A DNA stretch of 46,767 bases from Treponema sp. (GCA_031270205.1 JAISYA010000055.1:1-46767); one strand, 5' to 3'; counted from the stretch's first letter, positions 6,467 through 15,400 are shown. Program-made: numbers and translations. The notes: generated by a model not told the origin, from the letters alone.

Positions 6467-7186
6467 ATGGGAATACAGGAGCGGAAGGAACGGGAACGGG
6501 AGGCGCGGAAGGCCCTGATTTTGTGCGGCGCTGAAGAACTCATCCTGGAAAGGGGCGTGGACGTGGTCAATATGGAGGATATCGCGCAAAAGGTGGAGCT
6601 GAGCGTGGCGACCCTCTATCTGTATTTTTCAGGCAAAAACGCCCTGTTTAAGGAGCTGTGTGACAGCAATACCGAGCGATTTATCAGTATCGTACAGGCC
6701 CAATCACGGCCGGGACTATCCGCTCTGGAGCATATCCGCCTGTTCTGGCTGAGTTATCTTTCCTTCCATGAAACGTCGGATGAAAACATGCTCATAATGC
6801 TCAATATGCGGCAGTATATCGCCGAAGCCTTCCGGTATACCTCTCCCCCGGAAGAATCGCCGGAACAGAATTCTTCAACTTCCGCGTTCCTGTACGGCAT
6901 GATCAAGGGTATGATTACCCAGGGGATTAACGAAGGAATCTTTGATTCCGCCACGGACCCGGATATAAGCACCCGGACCCTCCTTTCGCTGTTTCTGTAT
7001 ATTATGGAATGTACCGCCGCGCTGCCCAAGGCCGAGCGGAAAACGCTCCAGAGTATTGCCGAAATGAAAAAGGTTTTTGAGATTATTTTGCGGGGCATCG
7101 CCGCGGAAGGGGTTGACCGTTCCCTGCTGGCACTGCCGGAACTGGAACAGCACAGGTATGAAGAAGAGCAGCATGAAAATATTTAA
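6467..7186 (+). CDS. TetR/AcrR-family transcriptional regulator
   Basis: 239 aa. The N-terminal helix-turn-helix is clear: 'ERGVDVVNMEDIAQKVELSV' followed by ATLYLYFSGKNALFKELC, the standard TetR 'aTlYyyFksKe.L' recognition helix. The remaining 170 residues form a helical ligand-binding and dimerization domain of unknown ligand. AAGGA precedes the ATG. The 3' end overlaps the MMPL exporter gene by 29 bp, so regulator and exporter are co-transcribed. The likely role is a repressor of the operon that is lifted by a lipid or other hydrophobic substrate of the exporter. That is inferred from the position and the two dyads in its promoter. Confidence 0.9.
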   Translation: MGIQERKEREREARKALILCGAEELILERGVDVVNMEDIAQKVELSVATLYLYFSGKNALFKELCDSNTERFISIVQAQSRPGLSALEHIRLFWLSYLSFHETSDENMLIMLNMRQYIAEAFRYTSPPEESPEQNSSTSAFLYGMIKGMITQGINEGIFDSATDPDISTRTLLSLFLYIMECTAALPKAERKTLQSIAEMKKVFEIILRGIAAEGVDRSLLALPELEQHRYEEEQHENI

Positions 7187-9842
7187 ATACCCCTGGCTCA
7201 TTGTAGCGGTGACCGCCTGTATAACGATCTTTTTCGCGTTCCAGCTTCCCCGCGCGGAGCTGGACAACAACAACCGGCGTTTTATCCCTAAAGATGATTC
7301 GGCCAGACTAATAACAAATTACATCGACGAGACTTTCGGCAGTACGCACTTTATCCTCGTGGGGCTTGAACGTGAATACGGAACGGTGTTTGACCGGGAA
7401 TTCCTTTTCCGCCTGCGGGACTATGTGGAACGGATCGAAAAAATAGCAATTGTCGGCGAGGTGAATTCCCTCATGACCGCGGATTATATTACCGGAAACG
7501 AGGACGCGATCCTCGTGGAACCTCTGGTGGCCGATGACTTTTCGGGCGGATCGGGGGAAATTGCCGCCTTAAAACAACGGCTCCTCTCCTGGGACATGTA
7601 CCGGCGCTCGTTGATCTCCGACGATTTTACCGCGACACAGATTCTGATCCCGCTGGATCTTGATCCGGAAGAATCGGGCAACCCTGAGGTGGACGCGGCT
7701 TTCGTGCAAATTCGCGGCCTGGCCCGCGAAATGTTCGACGGCCTTGCAAAAGTGTATGTCGCGGGGATGCCCGCGGTGAGCGCCAGTGTCAACGAATCGG
7801 TCAAGGCCGATCTCCTGCTGCTGATTCCGCTCGTTATTATAGTAACTTTGGTGGTTGTCTATTTACCGCTGCGGAATATCACCATGGTTGCGTTATCGAT
7901 TCTCGGGGTTATTCTGGCGGTGATCTGGTCCGTTGGGGCTATGCCCCTTCTGGGGATAAAACTGTCGATTATTTCCACGGTTCTGCCGGTGATCCTTATC
8001 GCGGTGGGCAATTCCTATGGGCTGCACGTGATCATCCATTATGTTGAGGATGCGGACGCGGATTTAAGCGCTATGACCTGGGAAGCGCACCGGGAGATGA
8101 TTTTTACCCTGGTGCGGACCATCCGCAGGCCCGTGGCGCTGGCGGCCCTTACCACTATGGTGAGTTTCTTTTCCTTTAGCCTTACCCAGGTACCTCCCAT
8201 ACGGGAATTCGGATATTTCGCCGGTTTCGGGGTTTGTTCGGCCTTTTTCATTAACCTCATCCTGATCCCCGCGCTGCTTATCATCATGGGGCCGCAGCTT
8301 CTGAAGAAGATCAAACGGCGTTCCGCTAAAGAGGACCGGGTCAGCCGCTATCTCTCGCGTTTTTTTTCGTCGCTTGTCAAACGGAGATATTTGATTATAG
8401 GAACGGCGGCGGCGCTGTTCCTCGTTTCCCTGTACGGCGCGTCCCGCCTTGTCATCGACAATGTGATGCTGGAGTATTTCAGGCCGGCTACGGACATCAG
8501 AATGTCGGATGTTTTTATGCAGGAAAAGTTCGGCGGTTCAAAGGTGATAGACCTGACGGTGCAGGCGGATTCCCCTGAAATATTGCTGCACCCCGCGGTT
8601 TTGGGGGCTGTTGACGATCTGGGCGTCTACCTGTCGGCCAAAATAAGCGAAACCGGCAAGGTCATGGGCTTTACGGACATGGTCAAACGGATCAACCAGG
8701 TGTTTAACGCAGGAGAATCCCCCGAAGGCCTGGCGGTAAGGGACGTTCCCGCGGATTCGGGGGAATGGGCTTCAGGTTTCGGGTTCGGCGCGGATGATCC
8801 GGCGGACAGCGGGTTCGGCTTTGGGGCCTTTGTCGGTACACCGGATTCTGACGGACCTGAGCCAGGCGCTCCGCTGCGTGAAGCGCCGGGCGTTCCCGCT
8901 CCCGCCGAAGACGGGGCGTTCACCTCCCTGGAATTGGCCGGCCTGCTGGACAGGGCGCTGGGCGCGGGGGACGGCCTGGCTATGGACGTTTCCGCCCTTG
9001 CCTGGGAACTGAAAAAGCTCGCCAACTATGACGGGGCGGCCTATTATGAAATCCCCCGCGACCCGCAACGCTACGGCAAAACCCGCCCCGGGGAACTCCA
9101 GCAGCTGGTTTCCAATTACCTGGTTTTGCTTGCGGGGGACATTGACTCGTATTCCAACGATCCCCTGGAACCCACGGCGATCAGAACCACAGTGCAGCTG
9201 CGCACTACCGGGCAGATCGACACGGGCAGGGTCCTTGACGCGATTAACGGTTTTGTGCAGGCCAATTTTCCCGATACGGTGCGGGTGAAGATAGGGGGTA
9301 TCACTTTGGAGGAAGCCTCCCTCAACAGGCTGGTAGTCCAATCCCTGTGGAGTTCCATCATCATCGCCCTGATTTCCCTCTTTGTGATTATGTCCCTGGT
9401 GAACCGCTCGGCAATGGCGGGCCTGCTCAGCGTGGCGCCTTTGGGCCTTTTGATGACTACGAACTTCGCGATCATGGGCTTTGCGGGGATCAAGCTCAAT
9501 ATTGGAACCGCGATGATTTCCAGTTTATCAATGGGAATCGGGATCGATTACACCGTGCATTTTCTGGAGGCCTACAAGCGTTCCTACCGGGCTTCAGGCG
9601 GGCGCGGGGATTTTTTGCAAAGCGCCTACCGCACCTGTGGACAGGCGATTCTGGCGGACGCGGCGGCGACGGGCCTGGGCTTTGCCGTCCTGCTGTTCTC
9701 CCGGTTCAACATGCTTGCCGAGCTGGGTCTGCTGATCGCCCTGGCTATGGGCCTGAGCGCGCTCGTGGGGCTTATCCTCGTGCCGGCCCTGCTGGGCTGG
9801 ATCAAGCCCCGCTTTGTCCGGGGTGATTCGGATCCTGCGTAG
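7158..9842 (+). CDS. RND/MMPL-family exporter (HAE3-like)
   Basis: 894 aa from the ATG at 7158; a second ATG at 7173, with GAAGAG upstream, is equally possible. There is one N-terminal membrane helix ('YPWLIVAVTACITIFFAFQL'), a periplasmic domain, and then five or so helices (about 7820-8300). The layout repeats: a helix near 8400, a second periplasmic part, and a final helix bundle (9340-9830). Both halves carry the MMPL/sterol-sensing-like feature 'GNSYGLHVIIHY' / 'GIGIDYTVHFLEAY'. Such exporters move lipids or hydrophobic molecules across the inner membrane using the proton gradient. An unusual low-complexity linker with FGFG motifs (about residues 537-590) sits in the second periplasmic part. 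The first unit of palindromic array 2 begins on the last base of the stop codon. Confidence 0.88.
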   Translation: MKKSSMKIFKYPWLIVAVTACITIFFAFQLPRAELDNNNRRFIPKDDSARLITNYIDETFGSTHFILVGLEREYGTVFDREFLFRLRDYVERIEKIAIVGEVNSLMTADYITGNEDAILVEPLVADDFSGGSGEIAALKQRLLSWDMYRRSLISDDFTATQILIPLDLDPEESGNPEVDAAFVQIRGLAREMFDGLAKVYVAGMPAVSASVNESVKADLLLLIPLVIIVTLVVVYLPLRNITMVALSILGVILAVIWSVGAMPLLGIKLSIISTVLPVILIAVGNSYGLHVIIHYVEDADADLSAMTWEAHREMIFTLVRTIRRPVALAALTTMVSFFSFSLTQVPPIREFGYFAGFGVCSAFFINLILIPALLIIMGPQLLKKIKRRSAKEDRVSRYLSRFFSSLVKRRYLIIGTAAALFLVSLYGASRLVIDNVMLEYFRPATDIRMSDVFMQEKFGGSKVIDLTVQADSPEILLHPAVLGAVDDLGVYLSAKISETGKVMGFTDMVKRINQVFNAGESPEGLAVRDVPADSGEWASGFGFGADDPADSGFGFGAFVGTPDSDGPEPGAPLREAPGVPAPAEDGAFTSLELAGLLDRALGAGDGLAMDVSALAWELKKLANYDGAAYYEIPRDPQRYGKTRPGELQQLVSNYLVLLAGDIDSYSNDPLEPTAIRTTVQLRTTGQIDTGRVLDAINGFVQANFPDTVRVKIGGITLEEASLNRLVVQSLWSSIIIALISLFVIMSLVNRSAMAGLLSVAPLGLLMTTNFAIMGFAGIKLNIGTAMISSLSMGIGIDYTVHFLEAYKRSYRASGGRGDFLQSAYRTCGQAILADAAATGLGFAVLLFSRFNMLAELGLLIALAMGLSALVGLILVPALLGWIKPRFVRGDSDPA

Positions 9843-9979
9843 ATCGGGAGGCCGATCCTGATTGGATCGGGACACCGATCCTGCCTGGATCGGGACACCG
9901 ATCCTGATTGGATCGGGACACCGATCCTGCTTAGATCGGGAGGCCGATCCTGGTTAGATCGGGAGGCCGATTCGCGGTT
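9842..9979. repeat. Palindromic tandem array 2: 6 units of 23 bp
   Basis: Units start at 9842 and then every 23 bp to 9957. Each has the dyad GATCGG-GAGG-CCGATC or GATCGG-GACA-CCGATC plus a 7-base spacer (CTGATTG, CTGCCTG, CTGCTTA, CTGGTTA). The last unit is degenerate (CCGATT). A half-unit (GGATCCTGCGTA) just before the stop codon encodes the last residues of the exporter, so the array has reached into the gene. It lies inside an operon and would be transcribed as a string of hairpins. Confidence 0.95.
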
Positions 9980-10057
9980 AATGGGGAATTGCTGTGGATT
10001 AAGACGAGGCTTGCTGCGCCGGGGTGTGCGCACAAGGCCGTTATTGAGGAGGTTAGG

Positions 10058-10843
10058 ATGCAGATGTACAGAATGAAACGGGCGCTTTTTATGCTGGGCG
10101 TGATGGTAATTTCGGCGCGGCCGCTGAGCGCCCAGGACGCTGCGGCGCTGATACGGGAGTCCCGCGACCGCATCACGGCGGACACGGTTTCCAGCCGCTC
10201 GCGGATGACGCTTACCGCCAAAAACGGTTCCACTACCGAGCGCCGGCTGGATCAGTATTCCAAGGACGGCCCCAGGGGGAGCCGGACCATTGTCGCGTTC
10301 CAAAGCCCCGCGGCGGTGGCGGGCACGCGCTTTCTCACCATGGAAAACTCCGGCGGGGCGGACGACCGCTGGATTTTCCTCCCCTCGCTGGGGAAGGTTC
10401 GCCGGATTGCCGCCTCCGAAGGCTCCGGCAGCTTTGTGGGCACGGATCTGTCCTACGACGACATTTCCGCCGCGGACCGGGACGCGGATTTAGACACCCA
10501 CCGGCTCCTGCGCGAAGAATCCCTCAACGGCGCGCCCTGTTACGTGATTGAATCGGTTCCCAGGGACACGTCCTACCAGTATTCCAAAATGGTGCAGTGG
10601 ATTGACAAGGCCACCAGGGTAAACCACCGGGTTGAACTCTACGACCGGCGGGGAACGTTGGTGAAGCTCCTTGAAACGCTTGAACTCAGGGATGTGCAGG
10701 GGCGGCTTAGTCCCACGCTGACCAAAATGAGCACCCTTGCCGCGGGGACATCCACGACCATTACCGTGGAGATTCTCAAATACGACGATCCCATCCCCGA
10801 AAGCGTCTTTACCACGAGATTCCTCGAAACCGGAAGACCCTAG
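10058..10843 (+). CDS. LolA-like outer-membrane lipoprotein-sorting family protein
   Basis: 261 aa from the ATG at 10058, chosen because GAGGAGG stands 5 bases upstream; the open frame extends further back without a ribosome binding site. There is a signal peptide (MKRALFMLGVMVISARPLSA, cut before QDAAA). The mature protein has the LolA-like beta fold signatures 'MTLTAKNGSTTERRLDQYSK', 'RWIFLPSLGKVRRIA' and 'GSFVGTDLSYDDIS'. This subfamily is typically encoded beside MMPL exporters, and it is thought to take a lipid or lipoprotein cargo from the exporter across the periplasm. Array 2 separates it from the exporter; the beta-barrel gene follows after a REP-like element. Confidence 0.85.
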   Translation: MQMYRMKRALFMLGVMVISARPLSAQDAAALIRESRDRITADTVSSRSRMTLTAKNGSTTERRLDQYSKDGPRGSRTIVAFQSPAAVAGTRFLTMENSGGADDRWIFLPSLGKVRRIAASEGSGSFVGTDLSYDDISAADRDADLDTHRLLREESLNGAPCYVIESVPRDTSYQYSKMVQWIDKATRVNHRVELYDRRGTLVKLLETLELRDVQGRLSPTLTKMSTLAAGTSTTITVEILKYDDPIPESVFTTRFLETGRP

Positions 10844-11000
10844 CAGCCCGTTGCACTTGTGGATTTTTTTGCAATCTTTCAGGAAAAACGCAAAAAAATC
10901 CCCGATTTATGGGGCTGCCTGCAGTTTGCAGGGTAAAAAATCGCCTGAAGGCGATTTTTGGAGATTATAATGCGCGAAGCGCGACAAACTGTTAATCAAA
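10843..11000 (+). repeat. REP-like composite element, copy 2
   Basis: Begins CAGCCCGTTGCACTTGTGGA, followed by a TTTTTTGC..TTTCAGG hairpin, the terminator core at 10936-10959, and ends TTATAATGCGCGAAGCGC and CAAACTG. The blocks match the copy at 25858-25970 and, in part, the one at 1610-1725. Confidence 0.7.
10936..10959. terminator. Bidirectional hairpin terminator candidate within the REP-like element
   Basis: AAAAATCGCC-TGAA-GGCGATTTTT: a perfect 10 bp stem with a 4-base loop and U-runs on both strands. It lies between the LolA-like and beta-barrel genes of one apparent operon, so it may reduce expression of the barrel gene. Confidence 0.6.
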
Positions 11001-11005
11001 GGTGA

Positions 11006-12466
11006 ATGGCGATGAACCGGCGGCACTATCTGTGGGCGGCGGCGGGCCTGCTGCTCTCCCTGTGGCCCGCGGCGGGACAGGATGAGGGCGATTTCGGCTT
11101 CGGCTTTGGGGACGAAGCCGCCGAGGCCGCCGCGCAGCCGGGAGTGAAACTTTCCGGCGATGTCTCGACGAAGATTCTGGGCTACGGGAGTGATTTTAGA
11201 TCGGCGGAAGCCTTCAAAGACGCCCGCCTGGGGGATATTTTCGCGGGGAAACTCAAGTTCGCAGCATCGGCTTTTAACACCGAGATGGCAATCAACCTGA
11301 AACTTGCCCCGGTATTCGACGACTTTTCCTCCGCGCTGGGCCTTGACGAAGCGTATCTCCGCGTTTACCTGGGGAATTTCGACCTGGAAGGGGGGCTGCG
11401 CAAGCTCACCTGGGGCAAGGCCGACAGCTTCGGCCCCCTGGACACCATCAACCCCCTGGACTACCGGGACTTCACCGCGATGACGGACCTCATGGGCCGC
11501 AAAATCGCCCGGCCCATGATCCACGCATCTTACCGCCTCGGCGCCTTCTCCACCATAGAAGGGGTCTTTGTTCCCACATTCGAGGGCCACCGCTTTGCCG
11601 GAAACGGCCGCTGGACGCCCTCCCAGGTTCGGGAGCTGCCGGCCTCTATAAGCCGGGGGCTTGTCCGCCTGGCCCCCGCCGCCTTCCGCCAGGCCGTACA
11701 GACGGAGATCGCCTCAGGGCTTAACTCGTCGGTCATAAACGACGCGTACCCTTCACAGAATGATCTTGCCTCCCTGCAATACGCCCAGGCGGGGGCGCGT
11801 TTTACCACCACCGTCCGCTCGTCTGATTTTGGCCTGCAGTATTACTTCGGACGCCTGGGCCGTCCCTCGGTCACTGTGGAAGGCGCATCGGCCCTGCGGG
11901 GCCTTACTCCCCAAAACGCTTCCCGTGTACTGCAATCCCTGAAACCTCGCATCATCTACAACCCCTATCACCAGTTCGGCGCGGATTACGCGCGGGTTAT
12001 CGCAGGTTTTAACCTCCGCGCCGAGTTTGCCGCGCATATCACCGGCGATCGTTCCGGCAAAGACGGCTCGGTGTACAACCCCTTCCTCGCCTGGTCCCTG
12101 GGCTTTGACCGCGACCTCTTTGGGGGCGTCAACCTCAACCTGCAAGCCACGGAAACCATCCGCCTTATGAACAGCGGCGTCAGGGACAACCCCGCCCTTG
12201 ACACTGAGGCGGGCACGGACATGACCTCGACCCGCGTTACCATGGTCCTCTCAAAAAAACTGCTGCGGGACGAACTGGAACTCAAAACCACGGGGATATG
12301 GGGCATTGAGGACAGGGATTTTCTCATCATCCCCGCCATTGTATGGACCAAGTGGGATATGACCGCGGAACTTTCCGGCGGCATCTTCGGCGGGGACGAA
12401 CAGGGAGAGCTGGGGCAGTACCGCAACAACAATTTTTTCAAGACCATGCTGACGTATTCGTTCTAA
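11006..12466 (+). CDS. Outer-membrane beta-barrel-like partner of the MMPL exporter
   Basis: 486 aa from the ATG at 11006. A second ATG at 11012 is better spaced from AAAGG and may be the true start. The signal peptide (YLWAAAGLLLSLWPAAG) is followed by an acidic FGFGFGDE segment. The mature protein is rich in alternating hydrophobic and aromatic strands and ends in aromatic '...FFKTMLTYSF', the terminal Phe expected for barrel insertion by BamA. The block 'LTWGKADSFGPLDTINPLDY' resembles the DUF1302/alginate-export-like barrels often found with MMPL and LolA-like genes. Its likely role is the outer-membrane end or receptor of the same export route. The FGFG motif is shared with the exporter linker. 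Confidence 0.75.
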   Translation: MAMNRRHYLWAAAGLLLSLWPAAGQDEGDFGFGFGDEAAEAAAQPGVKLSGDVSTKILGYGSDFRSAEAFKDARLGDIFAGKLKFAASAFNTEMAINLKLAPVFDDFSSALGLDEAYLRVYLGNFDLEGGLRKLTWGKADSFGPLDTINPLDYRDFTAMTDLMGRKIARPMIHASYRLGAFSTIEGVFVPTFEGHRFAGNGRWTPSQVRELPASISRGLVRLAPAAFRQAVQTEIASGLNSSVINDAYPSQNDLASLQYAQAGARFTTTVRSSDFGLQYYFGRLGRPSVTVEGASALRGLTPQNASRVLQSLKPRIIYNPYHQFGADYARVIAGFNLRAEFAAHITGDRSGKDGSVYNPFLAWSLGFDRDLFGGVNLNLQATETIRLMNSGVRDNPALDTEAGTDMTSTRVTMVLSKKLLRDELELKTTGIWGIEDRDFLIIPAIVWTKWDMTAELSGGIFGGDEQGELGQYRNNNFFKTMLTYSF

Positions 12467-12655
12467 ATGGCATGATTCCGGGCGGCCTTTATGGGAGACA
12501 GAGGGATAAAGACTTCCCTCATAATAGGCTTTAACGGCTGTCATACAGATTCCGGTATAGGCTATATCGATCCGCCGGTATAAGCTGCCCGTAGTTATAT
12601 TCGTAAGCACGGTAGTTCAAAGATTGCAAATAACCGCCGATTTTCTTGCGTTACC

Positions 12656-12684
12656 TTGACAAAAAACCATATCCGTCTTATAGT
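12656..12684 (+). promoter_or_regulatory. Sigma-70 promoter for the repeat lipoprotein
   Basis: TTGACA (12656-12661), 17 bp spacer, TATAGT (12679-12684). The gene starts 226 bp downstream, so the leader is long. The rest of the 444 bp gap between 12466 and 12911 has no gene that can be supported. Confidence 0.7.
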
Positions 12685-12731
12685 TATTCATGTGAATATG
12701 CCAGCGTTGCTAAATGAAATCGTCTGTTGCC

Positions 12732-12767
12732 CCGTTACACTCCCGCTTAGCGGTCACCTGGTAACGG
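12732..12767 (+). other. Nested hairpin in the 5' leader of the repeat lipoprotein
   Basis: Outer arms CCGTTAC (12732-12738) and GTAACGG (12761-12767) enclose CCGC-TTA-GCGG (12743-12753). It lies between the promoter and the start codon. It could be a leader control structure; no known riboswitch was recognised. Confidence 0.35.
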
Positions 12768-12910
12768 TCAAGTTCCCTGTGTATAGCGTAGTTTTAGCGT
12801 TTTTTACCTCTTTTTCCACACCATATATAGCGTACTCCGCAATAGAAGAATGAAAAGGGAAGAATGACATGGCACACAACGCAACTGGTTACTGAGAAGG
12901 AGAATATAAC

Positions 12911-14068
12911 ATGAACAAAGCGCTTATCCGTTACCTGATCCCTGGTATCTGTTTTCTGGTACTGGCCTTCGCCGCCTGCAAAAACCCCATTATAGCGGAG
13001 TGGTACCGGGACGATGACGACCAGAGCCAGAGCGCCGGAGCCACGCTCCAGACGTCCCAGAGCGCCGCGCTGCAGACGGTCAACGACCTGGCCCTGACCT
13101 ATAACGTGCCCGCGCCCTACGGGAGCGAGACGCCGGTGCGGTCCTTCGCCGGCCCCCAGTATGAGGGGAGGGTGGACTGGTCCGTCTCCAGCGGGGAGGC
13201 GCACAACGGTCCCTTTGTGACCGGCACGGCGTACACGGCGGTGGTGACCCTGGCCGCCGCGACGGGCTGGACCTTTAGCGGCGTGCCGGAGAACTCCTTT
13301 GCCCACCTGGGTGCGCCGGGGGCGGTCGTAACCAACACGGCGGGTACGGATTCGGGGATGGTGGTAACCATCGTCTTCGGGACGGCGACCGACGTGCAGG
13401 CGGTAGACGACCTGAACCTGGCCGGTTATGTTCCCGCGCCGGTAACGGGCGGGATTCCGGCGCTTTCCCTGGCCGGGCCGCAGTATACCGGGGCCGTGAG
13501 TTGGTCCGTGGGAGGAAGCCCGCACAGCGGCGTCTTCCGGCCCGGCACAGTGTACAGGGCGACGGTAACGATGCAGCCGGCCAGCGGCCGGACCTTTACC
13601 GGCGTGGGGACCTTTATCTACGGGGGGGCAAGCGTCACTCACGCTGCGAACTCTAACGTGGTATACATCACCTTTCCGCCGACCGGGCCCGACGAGCCGG
13701 TAAGCTCCCCCATCGACCTGAGCGCGTATATCCGCAAGCCGGTGATAGGGGGCGAGCCGATAGTCAATTTCTATACCGGGACCTGCTACGGGACCGTGGA
13801 ATGGAAGGTTGGTGGAACGGCGATGACGACCGGGTTTTTCCTGAGGGACACGGTGTATACGGCGGAGGTAACGCTTACCCCCGTGCTGGGCTATGTCTTC
13901 CCCGGCGGGCTTACGGTTATCCATAGCAATGCGGCCGGGGCGCCAACGGTGATCTCTAATCCCGTCCCGGCCAAGGTTTTTTCCATCACCTTCCCCAATA
14001 CCGGGAATATACTGCCCCTGGTTTCCGGTTCCGGGGCGGTAACGTCCGGCGCGGGAACCCCTGGGTAA
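12911..14068 (+). CDS. Surface or periplasmic lipoprotein with three repeated domains
   Basis: 385 aa. The N-terminus is a lipoprotein signal ending at the lipobox AFAAC (Cys at residue 22), followed by an acidic stretch. Three homologous domains of about 90-105 residues follow. Each begins 'V(D/N)DL.L...VPAP..G..P', continues 'GPQY.G.V.WSV' and ends in '..V.ITF'; they start near residues 60, 160 and 270. This repeat type is characteristic of treponemal surface lipoproteins of unknown function. Start ATG is preceded by GAAGGAG. It has its own strong promoter at 12656. The frame stops at a TAA directly after a 14 bp direct repeat, and similar protein sequence continues in another frame (next entry), so the protein is probably shorter than its ancestor. 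Confidence 0.75.
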   Translation: MNKALIRYLIPGICFLVLAFAACKNPIIAEWYRDDDDQSQSAGATLQTSQSAALQTVNDLALTYNVPAPYGSETPVRSFAGPQYEGRVDWSVSSGEAHNGPFVTGTAYTAVVTLAAATGWTFSGVPENSFAHLGAPGAVVTNTAGTDSGMVVTIVFGTATDVQAVDDLNLAGYVPAPVTGGIPALSLAGPQYTGAVSWSVGGSPHSGVFRPGTVYRATVTMQPASGRTFTGVGTFIYGGASVTHAANSNVVYITFPPTGPDEPVSSPIDLSAYIRKPVIGGEPIVNFYTGTCYGTVEWKVGGTAMTTGFFLRDTVYTAEVTLTPVLGYVFPGGLTVIHSNAAGAPTVISNPVPAKVFSITFPNTGNILPLVSGSGAVTSGAGTPG

Positions 14069-14266
14069 CGTCCGGCGGGGCTGCGTGGGTTACAGCCGTG
14101 ACCGGCGTCAACGAATTTTTGCGTGGCGGCCGCGGCGCTTCAAGTTCTCCAGCGGCCGCGGTGAACTGTGGCGACGGGGGGCCGGGGACTACTGGTTAAA
14201 TCGGCAGGCAAGGCGGGCTACAGCGGCCTTATCATCCGCTTCCTCCATTCGGGGAACGCCGCGTGA
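14065..14266 (+). pseudogene. Frameshifted tail of the repeat lipoprotein
   Basis: One base back from the upstream frame, translation continues as VTSGGAAWVTAVTGVNEF and so on to a TAA at 14197-14199. A third frame then reads LLVKSAGKAGYSGLIIRFLH to a TGA at 14264-14266. GGTAACGTCCGGCG occurs at 14038 and again at 14064. The 26 bp offset is not a multiple of three, and it moves the VTSG codons into the new frame. Two frame breaks suggest decay, although the first alone could be a reversible slip. Confidence 0.4.
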
Positions 14267-14363
14267 AGGAACAGGTAATAGAGAGCAAGGAATTAAGCGC
14301 GCGGTGTTCAACACACGGCGTCTGTCCGCTCCGCTAATTTTTGGACAGGCCCGATTAAGAAAG

Positions 14364-15269
14364 CTATTCCAGCTTCGCTAAAATCTCCTCGATGACGCGG
14401 TCGGCATCCTCGTAGGGTATCTGGCAGGTACCGACTTTGCGGTGGCCGCCGCCGCCGTAGTGGAGGAGCAGGCTGCCTACATCAATCGTAGCGCTGCGGT
14501 TGATGATGCTGTAGCCAACGGTAATGACCGCGTTGGTTTTGTTGCGGCCGTCAACTATCCACAGGGAGATGTTCTGTTCAGGATGCAGGGTATAGATGAG
14601 GAAGCGGTTCCCCACGTAAATGGTTTCCACGCCCCGGAGGTCCACTATCAGCGTTTTGCCCCGGATTTTGGCGTTTTTACTTATCATTTCCTTAAAAAGG
14701 CCTGTCTGCTCGGCGTATACATCCAGGCGCTCTTTTATGTCGGGCATGGCAAGGATATGTTCGATGGGTTTTTCCGAGCAGGCTTTTGCCAGTTTTTTCA
14801 TTAAATCGTAATTGCTGATGGTAAAATTGCGGAAACGGCCAAGGCCGGTACGGGGGTCCATGATGAAGCCCAAAAGTATCCAGCCCCGGGGATCGAGGAT
14901 TTCGTCACTGGAGAGGTCCCCGGAATCTACTTTGTCCACATAGCGGATCATTTCCGCAAAACGGCCCAGCTTGGCGTCGCCGCCGTAATAATCGTACACC
15001 ACCCGCGCACAGCTTGGGGCAAGGCGGGACACCCCTTCAAAAAAGGCATTCTCCCCCAGGCGCTCGGACTCGCTGGAATGATGGTCAAACCAGAGCTTGC
15101 AACCCTTGACGTAGGGAATGTTGGCCAGAATATCGTTGTCCGTGGCCTCAACCAAACCATCCTGAATGTCCTTTGGATGCACAAATTTCCAGTCATCAAT
15201 AAGGCCCAGATACACCAGAATCGCCCCGCAGGCCAATCCGTCAAAATCAGATCTGGTTAATAATCTCAT
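14364..15269 (-). CDS. DHH-family phosphoesterase
   Basis: 301 aa, near the usual length for NrnA or exopolyphosphatase-like DHH-DHHA1 proteins. Motif I is 'RSDFDGLACGAIL', the namesake motif is 'WFDHHSSESERL' near residue 65, and the C-terminal DHHA1 substrate loop is GGGGHRKVGTCQ near residue 275. These proteins use two Mn ions to hydrolyse short oligonucleotides, pAp or cyclic dinucleotides. The particular substrate is not evident, but the family is often tied to c-di-AMP breakdown, and this window also encodes PgpH. Start ATG is preceded by AAGGATGGTGA. It is transcribed divergently from the M16 peptidase gene. Confidence 0.88.
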   Translation of the reverse strand: MRLLTRSDFDGLACGAILVYLGLIDDWKFVHPKDIQDGLVEATDNDILANIPYVKGCKLWFDHHSSESERLGENAFFEGVSRLAPSCARVVYDYYGGDAKLGRFAEMIRYVDKVDSGDLSSDEILDPRGWILLGFIMDPRTGLGRFRNFTISNYDLMKKLAKACSEKPIEHILAMPDIKERLDVYAEQTGLFKEMISKNAKIRGKTLIVDLRGVETIYVGNRFLIYTLHPEQNISLWIVDGRNKTNAVITVGYSIINRSATIDVGSLLLHYGGGGHRKVGTCQIPYEDADRVIEEILAKLE

Positions 15270-15308
15270 GGTTCACCATCCTTATAATTTTACAATTTAT
15301 ATTCTTGC

Positions 15309-15349
15309 CTGAGGCCGTTCCAAAACTTCAGTCCTGGAACAACCTCATC
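15309..15349. repeat. Dispersed palindromic element E, copy 3
   Basis: TGAGGCCGTTCCAAAACTTC begins it and GGAACAACCTCA ends it; the arms GAGGCCGTTCC and GGAACAACCTC pair with few mismatches. This is the best-preserved copy and it lies in the divergent DHH/M16 intergenic region. Confidence 0.65.
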
Positions 15350-15400
15350 TATTATTATAGTGAAGTTTACTTTTTTTTTCAATTTGTCTATATTCAATTT

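Noticed and set aside
12656..12853. 65-codon ORF after the beta-barrel gene
   Set aside because: It starts on the -35 box of a strong promoter and crosses a hairpin, with no ribosome binding site; better read as leader sequence.
12794..13924. 376-codon minus-strand ORF
   Set aside because: It is antisense to the repeat lipoprotein, is rich in Arg, Gly and His as high-GC shadows are, and covers the lipoprotein's well-supported start and lipobox.
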